A stretch of 64,000 nt of DNA from Natronomonas sp. CBA1123 (GTDB lineage Archaea > Halobacteriota > Halobacteria > Halobacteriales > Haloarculaceae): positions 1 to 64,000 of the forward strand of contig NZ_WPCC01000015.1 of NCBI RefSeq assembly GCF_009741925.1, written 5' to 3'. A program made the translations under genes and the position numbers. Position 1 is the first letter of the stretch; each line of letters opens with the position of its first letter. Below the pieces are notes generated by a model that saw nothing but the letters and a program-made list of their open reading frames with translations, ran no database searches and had not been told where the DNA came from. Positions 59,935-64,000 of the stretch are shown here, in pieces.

Positions 59935-60675
59935 CTACTGGAACCCGCGAATCGACTGGGCTTGCGTGCTCTCGTCGCGGTCGGCGTCCTGCAGTCGCTC
60001 GGCGAGTTGTTTGCGGGCTTCCTGTATCTCGTCGGCACGCTCGAGGAGGGCGTCGGTGTCGACCTCGATATCGGCGATTGGGCTGATACCGTGTTCCAGC
60101 AGGACGCGGGCGGACTCGGGGTCGGGGAACTGCGGTTCCGTCTGGACGATGAGTCCGACGGCATCGAGGCCGACTTCGCCGGCGCGGTGAATCAAGGCGC
60201 CGGTCGGCCCGCTGACGAGGCCGCTTTCCCGCGGTGGGACGATTCCCTCCTCGTCGAGTACGTCGCCTGCGCCGCCGGTGGCGACGCCGTACATCTCGGG
60301 GACGCCGTCTTTCTCCTCGCCGAGGCCGCTGAGATACAGCGGGAATACGTCGTGTTCGTCTATCCAGCCAGTGACACACCCGGCGAAATCCGAGGATTGG
60401 GTCGGGGAGACGGGCACGTCGCTCTGGAGGACGACGAGGTTCCGCTCTTCGTCGGCGTACAGCCGGACGGGCGGACGGACCTCGGAGCTCTCGCCTCGAT
60501 AGACGGCCACTTTCGGCAGTCCCTCGCAGTGAAGGGCGCCGTAGTAGGTCATCTCGAACTCCTCGACGAGGTGGTCGGCGGCGATTTTCCCGACGAGCCC
60601 GGCTCCCGGAAGCCCCTCGACCAGCGTTGGCGAATCCAACTCGATGTCTTCGGCTTCGACCTGAACGTGTGCCAT
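59935..60675 (-). CDS. PAC2-family protein (proteasome assembly chaperone-like)
   Basis: Soluble PAC2-fold protein of 246 residues, related to archaeal PbaA/PbaB and eukaryotic proteasome assembly chaperones. It starts with DIELDSPTLVEGLPGAGLVG and KIAADHLVEEFEMTYYGALH, the conserved opening. LVVLQSDVPVSPTQSSDFAG, VPEMYGVATGGAGDVLDEEG and GLVSGPTGALIHRAGEVGLD follow, then VQTEPQFPDPESARVLLEHG. A helical C-terminus (LLERADEIQEARKQLAERLQ) is usual. It is divergent from the RNA methyltransferase operon, with 100 bases between starts. Confidence 0.9.
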   Translation of the reverse strand: MAHVQVEAEDIELDSPTLVEGLPGAGLVGKIAADHLVEEFEMTYYGALHCEGLPKVAVYRGESSEVRPPVRLYADEERNLVVLQSDVPVSPTQSSDFAGCVTGWIDEHDVFPLYLSGLGEEKDGVPEMYGVATGGAGDVLDEEGIVPPRESGLVSGPTGALIHRAGEVGLDAVGLIVQTEPQFPDPESARVLLEHGISPIADIEVDTDALLERADEIQEARKQLAERLQDADRDESTQAQSIRGFQ

Positions 60676-60775
60676 GCGATAGCGAACGTCCGGCGGCGTC
60701 TTAATACTGGCCGCCGGCGGTCGGCGGATGCTTCGGAACCGACACCGACAAACCCGCGGCCGCCGGACGACGGAT

Positions 60776-61687
60776 ATGGACCCGCTCGCCAGATACGACT
60801 CGCTGGTCGACGATTCGGCGGCGTTTCACGCGGCCTGCGAGCGACCGCTGCCGTCGGTCGTCCGCGTCAACGACATCAAGGCGACGCCGGACCGCGTCCG
60901 CCGGGCGTTCGACGAAGCGGGCATCGACTACGAGGGCGTCGGCTGGCACGACGGCCTCTTTCGACTCGCAGAGGACGTGAAACCGGGCAACACGTGGCCG
61001 TTCGTCCACGGCTGGGTGTACGGCCAAGAGGAGGTGTCGGCGGTGCCGGCACTGGCTGTCGACCCCCAACCGGGCGAGCGCGTCCTCGACTGCTGTGCGG
61101 CGCCGGGGAGCAAGACGACTCAACTCGCGGCGCTGATGGACGACCGCGGCCTGCTCGTCGGCAACGACAACAACCTCGGGCGGTTGTCGGCGCTGCGGTC
61201 GAACGCCGAGCGCTGTGGCGTCTCGAATCTCGTCGTCACCAGAGCCGACGCCCGCAACTTCTCGCTGAAGCCGTTCTCCGGCGAGCCGTTCGACCGGACG
61301 CTCGTCGACGTCCCCTGCTCGTGTGAGGGGACCGTCCGGAAGAACCCCGACGCCGTCGACGACTGGTCGCTGGACCACATCGAGGGCATCGCGGGCGTCC
61401 AGAAGGCCATCCTCGGCCGGTCGCTGGAAGTCACCCGCGAGGGCGGCACCGTCGTCTACTCGACGTGTACGTTCGCCCCCGAGGAGAACGAGGCCGTCCT
61501 CCAGTACGCCTTAGAGGAGTACGACTGCCGACTCGTCGAGTACGACCTCGACCTCGACCACGTCCCCGGAATCACCGAGTGGGACGGCGACACCTACGAC
61601 GAATCGATGACGCGTGCCAAACGCATCTACCCACATCACAACGACACGGGCGGGTTCTTCTGTGCGAAACTGGAGGTGGGGGCATGA
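60776..61687 (+). CDS. RNA m5C methyltransferase, NOP2/Sun (RsmB-like) family
   Basis: SAM-dependent RNA cytosine-5 methyltransferase of 303 residues. It has the N-terminal LPSVVRVNDIKATPDRVRRA, then motif I LDCCAAPGSKTTQLAALMDD, VGNDNNLGRLSALRSNAERC, Cys181 in LVDVPCSCEGTVRKNP (motif IV) and Cys231 in VYSTCTFAPEENEAV (motif VI). The two cysteines are the release and nucleophile residues of the family. The ATG at 60776 is preferred. It overlaps the next gene by ATGA. The substrate may be tRNA or rRNA. Confidence 0.93.
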   Translation: MDPLARYDSLVDDSAAFHAACERPLPSVVRVNDIKATPDRVRRAFDEAGIDYEGVGWHDGLFRLAEDVKPGNTWPFVHGWVYGQEEVSAVPALAVDPQPGERVLDCCAAPGSKTTQLAALMDDRGLLVGNDNNLGRLSALRSNAERCGVSNLVVTRADARNFSLKPFSGEPFDRTLVDVPCSCEGTVRKNPDAVDDWSLDHIEGIAGVQKAILGRSLEVTREGGTVVYSTCTFAPEENEAVLQYALEEYDCRLVEYDLDLDHVPGITEWDGDTYDESMTRAKRIYPHHNDTGGFFCAKLEVGA

Positions 61688-62208
61688 CCAGCGAGAACGA
61701 CAGTTCTCGGGAGAACGACGGACAGGTGTTCAATCGCCTGCCGGCGACCGCTGCCGAACGCGACGACGAGGGTCGGGCGACCCGCGAGGAAGTCGTCGAG
61801 TGGTGGGTCGACCGGTTCGGACTCGACCCCGAGACGTTCGAGAACTACACCTTCTGGGAGAAGGGCGCCGGGAAGGTGTGGGCGTTCGCTTCGGACCTCG
61901 AATCGCCGGCGGACGTGGAGGGTCTCGGAATGACGTTCCTGCGGACGCGACAGGAACACTGGAAGCCGACGACCGACGCCGTCCAGCGGTTCGGACGCGA
62001 GGCGACGAAGAACGTCGTCGTTCTCGACGCAGACGACGCCCGAGCCTTCCTTCGCGGGGCGGACACCGACCCCGAGTGGGACGGCGACTGGGGGTATCTC
62101 ATCGCCGCCCACGACATCGCGGGCGGCGTCGAACCCATCGGCGTCGGCCTGTACCTGTACGACGAACTGCGCTCGCAGATGCCGAAGGGTCGACAACGAG
62201 AGCTGTGA
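61684..62208 (+). CDS. DUF7122-like RNA-linked protein, partner of the m5C methyltransferase
   Basis: Protein of 174 residues tightly coupled (ATGA) to the NOP2/Sun gene. The core reads TREEVVEWWVDRFGLDPETF, ENYTFWEKGAGKVWAFASDL, LGMTFLRTRQEHWKPTTDAV and WGYLIAAHDIAGGVEPIGVG. That arrangement recalls the RNA-binding pre-PUA/NIP7-like C-terminal domains attached to NSUN-type enzymes in other organisms, so it may be a detached specificity subunit. I match it to the haloarchaeal DUF7122 group with moderate confidence. Confidence 0.65.
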   Translation: MTSENDSSRENDGQVFNRLPATAAERDDEGRATREEVVEWWVDRFGLDPETFENYTFWEKGAGKVWAFASDLESPADVEGLGMTFLRTRQEHWKPTTDAVQRFGREATKNVVVLDADDARAFLRGADTDPEWDGDWGYLIAAHDIAGGVEPIGVGLYLYDELRSQMPKGRQREL

Positions 62209-62759
62209 CCCGATTTCTCCTCTCGGATACCCACTTCGACGACGAGGAGGTGCTGTCCTACACCGACCGGCCCTTCGCCTCCGTCGCCGAGATGAACCGG
62301 ACGCTCACGGAGAACTGGAACCGCGTCGTCGAGTCGGACGACGAAGTGATATTCGTCGGCGACTTCGCGGAACCGTCGGAACCGACGACGGTCCGTCGGT
62401 GGCTCGGCCGCCTGAACGGCGATATCACGTTCGTCGCCGGCGACCACGACGCGGGCGTTCGTCGCGGCTACGCCGTCACCACACAGTCGGCTTTCGAGTT
62501 CGAGACCGGCGGCCATCGCTTCTACTGCGTTCACGACCCCGAGGCAGCACCTCCCGATTTCGACGGATGGGTCGTTCATGGACACCACCACGACATCCGC
62601 CCCGAAACGTACCCTTTCATCGACCCTTCTGCTCGCCGGGTGAACGTCTCCGTCGAACTCCTCGGGTACGAACCGGTTGCCGTCTCGGAGTTAGTGGGGT
62701 ATCTCGATGCGGGCGAGCGGTTGGAACGTCGGCCGCCGTCGGGCGACTCGGGTGCGTGA
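62205..62759 (+). CDS. Calcineurin-like metallophosphoesterase
   Basis: Phosphoesterase of 184 residues. Metal-binding motifs in order: FLLSDTHFDDEEV (Asp, His), EVIFVGDFAEPSE (Gly-Asp), FVAGDHDAGVRRGYAV (GDH in place of the usual GNH), and WVVHGHHHDIRPETYPF (GHxH). RRVNVSVELLGYEPVAVSEL ends the fold. It starts with GTG at 62205 overlapping the previous stop, the third gene of the RNA methyltransferase operon. Its substrate could be a cyclic or terminal phosphate on RNA, but this is only suggested by context. Confidence 0.88.
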   Translation: MTRFLLSDTHFDDEEVLSYTDRPFASVAEMNRTLTENWNRVVESDDEVIFVGDFAEPSEPTTVRRWLGRLNGDITFVAGDHDAGVRRGYAVTTQSAFEFETGGHRFYCVHDPEAAPPDFDGWVVHGHHHDIRPETYPFIDPSARRVNVSVELLGYEPVAVSELVGYLDAGERLERRPPSGDSGA

Positions 62760-62816
62760 CTCGCTCGGGGAGCGTCTTGGTAAAGAGTTTTCACGAACTT
62801 CGCCCTACGGGCGGGC

Positions 62817-63146
62817 ATGACCGACTACACCGTCGAGTTCGTCGGGACGGGCGAGGAGATTACCGTCTCCGACAAGGAGACCATCCTGAAGCGGTGCATC
62901 GACGAGGGCATCGCACAGGAGTACTCCTGCCGTGTCGGGATGTGTCTGGCGTGTTCGGCCAAAATCGAGGCGGGCGAGGTCACCCAACCGGCCGCTCGCG
63001 GCCTCACCGACGAGGAAGCCGAGGAGTACGCGCTGACGTGTATGGCGCGGCCGCTGTCGGATTTGAAACTCGACCGAGGGAAGTACCCGCCGAGCATCGA
63101 GGACGCCGCCGCTGACGGTGGGGACGCGGCCGCCGCCGACGACTGA
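62817..63146 (+). CDS. [2Fe-2S] ferredoxin
   Basis: Small electron carrier of 109 residues of the plant/adrenodoxin fold. Cluster ligands are seen in EYSCRVGMCLACSAKIEAGE (C-x4-C-x2-C) and LTCMARP as the fourth. It begins MTDYTVEFVGTGEEITVSDK and ends with an Asp/Ala-rich tail (DAAADGGDAAAADD). It is simpler than the J-domain ferredoxin at 24381 and lacks the acidic insertion of the main haloarchaeal ferredoxin. It converges on the amidase gene with a one-base gap between stops. Confidence 0.93.
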   Translation: MTDYTVEFVGTGEEITVSDKETILKRCIDEGIAQEYSCRVGMCLACSAKIEAGEVTQPAARGLTDEEAEEYALTCMARPLSDLKLDRGKYPPSIEDAAADGGDAAAADD

Positions 63147-63147
63147 C

Positions 63148-64000
63148 CTACGCGCCCGGATAGCTCCACGGACTCGTTTCTTCGAGGGCCGCCGCGACGC
63201 CGAGCAGTCGCGCCTCCGAATACGGTTTCCCGACCACCTGCATACCGATGGGGAGTCCCTCCGTGGTGTCGGCGGGGACGTTCACGACCGGGTGGCCGGT
63301 CATGTTGAACGGCCACGCCATCGTCCAGTCGGTGGGCATGCCGCTCGTTGATTCGCCGCCGATTTCGGTCGGCATCGGTTCGTCGTGGGTCAGCGGCGGC
63401 GTCGCGAGCGTCGGACAGACGAGGGCGTCGTACTCCGCCAGCGTGTCTTCGACGGCGTGATACAGGTCGGTTCGGGGGAAATCGACAGTGGTGTACTCGG
63501 AGATGTCGTTGCTCTCGCCCATCGAGACGAGCGTCTGGAGTTCGACGGGCACCTCGTCGGCGTGGTCGCCCAGGAGGTCCATCCCCAGCGATTCGTCAAT
63601 TTCGGCGACCGAGGTGGCGAAGAACGTCGTCACGGCGACGCTGTAGGCGTGGGTGAGGTCTCCCTTCGAGGGCGTCTCGAGAGATACCTCCTCGACGGTC
63701 CCACCGGCTGATTCCAGGTCCGAGAGCGTCGATTCGATTGCCTCCTCGACGCGGGGGTCGACCGCGAAGATATCGAGGTCTGGCGAGTAGGCGATGGAGA
63801 GTTCGGAGGCGTCGGGGGCGGTCTCGACGGCTCCCCGATAGTCGTCGGGCGTCGGCACGCTGAAGGGGTCGATGCGGTCCTGTCCGGCTATCACGTCGAG
63901 CATCGTTGCGAGGCTCTCGACGTCGCGGGCCATCGGTCCCAACACGCCGACGGGGGTGTGTCCGCGGTAGCCGTTCGTCCGGTTACCGCGTGGAACGAGG
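63148..64000 (-). CDS. Amidase-signature family hydrolase (partial, 5' end outside window)
   Basis: C-terminal 283 residues of an amidase. The visible part begins RTNGYRGHTPVGVLGPMARD, the GPM-AR-D motif downstream of the catalytic Ser-cisSer-Lys triad, which would lie outside the window. It continues LSIAYSPDLDIFAVDPRVEE, YDALVCPTLATPPLTHDEPM, WPFNMTGHPVVNVPADTTEG and LPIGMQVVGKPYSEARLLGV. Members hydrolyse small amides or, as GatA, amidate tRNA. The C-terminal sequence suits a general amidase more than GatA, but the catalytic part is not seen. Confidence 0.88.
   Translation of the reverse strand, partial: LVPRGNRTNGYRGHTPVGVLGPMARDVESLATMLDVIAGQDRIDPFSVPTPDDYRGAVETAPDASELSIAYSPDLDIFAVDPRVEEAIESTLSDLESAGGTVEEVSLETPSKGDLTHAYSVAVTTFFATSVAEIDESLGMDLLGDHADEVPVELQTLVSMGESNDISEYTTVDFPRTDLYHAVEDTLAEYDALVCPTLATPPLTHDEPMPTEIGGESTSGMPTDWTMAWPFNMTGHPVVNVPADTTEGLPIGMQVVGKPYSEARLLGVAAALEETSPWSYPGA

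Overview
The window is a stretch of chromosome from a halophilic archaeon (class Halobacteria). The coding density and GC content are high, proteins are strongly acidic, and many GTG starts and 4-base gene overlaps occur. Many families are typical of haloarchaea: FolC-FolP and PurN-PurH fusions, a J-domain ferredoxin, DUF7344 regulators, a digeranylgeranyl-lipid reductase, the NAC chaperone and a PAC2 proteasome-assembly protein. I saw no rRNA, tRNA, CRISPR array or recognisable transposase. I cannot name the species.

Layout. 1-3347: the end of an unknown gene, a hairpin-rich repeat, then a minus-strand propionate operon (methylmalonyl-CoA mutase large subunit, methylmalonyl-CoA epimerase, nitronate-monooxygenase-like oxidoreductase). 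3411-4063: a VapBC toxin-antitoxin module behind a perfect 18-bp palindrome. 4060-14667: the most unusual region. It holds five secreted proteins of the DUF1102 / SipW-substrate type, three membrane-tethered winged-helix proteins (DUF7344), a rhomboid protease, a SipW-like signal peptidase with an extra exported domain, and a DUF5305 membrane protein. I read it as a candidate surface-fibre or matrix system resembling TasA/SipW of Bacillus and the archaeal bundling pili. Part of it has low GC.

14669-28944: housekeeping and envelope genes (GNAT, two AMP-forming acyl-CoA ligases, S9 peptidase, flippase and glycosyltransferase, J-domain ferredoxin, FolC-FolP, CBS protein, HtpX). 29230-34918: lysine synthesis by the diaminopimelate route (dapA, dapB, dapD, lysA), interrupted by an oppositely oriented PAS histidine kinase and lacking dapF and dapE. 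35022-44091: CNNM-type CBS transporter, purB, a PQQ-propeller lipoprotein, HAD and kinase-like pair, carboxyltransferase, PurN-PurH and a zinc-ribbon regulator.

44122-64000: sugar nucleotidyltransferase, Dph6, DUF373, a second copy of the hairpin repeat, SppA, a PUA-NAC-tRNA methyltransferase cluster, truncated haemoglobin, lipid reductase, Bax1 nuclease, endonuclease III, a coiled-coil protein, NYN RNase, PAC2, an RNA m5C methyltransferase operon, a ferredoxin and a partial amidase.

Three genes (rhomboid 7884-8736, DUF1102 protein 11512-12307, truncated haemoglobin 50924-51299) are each broken by one extra base in a homopolymer of 6 or 7. Removing that base restores a full-length family member each time. 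Homopolymer overcalls in the assembly are the simplest explanation. Slippage-based switching remains possible for the surface-protein genes.
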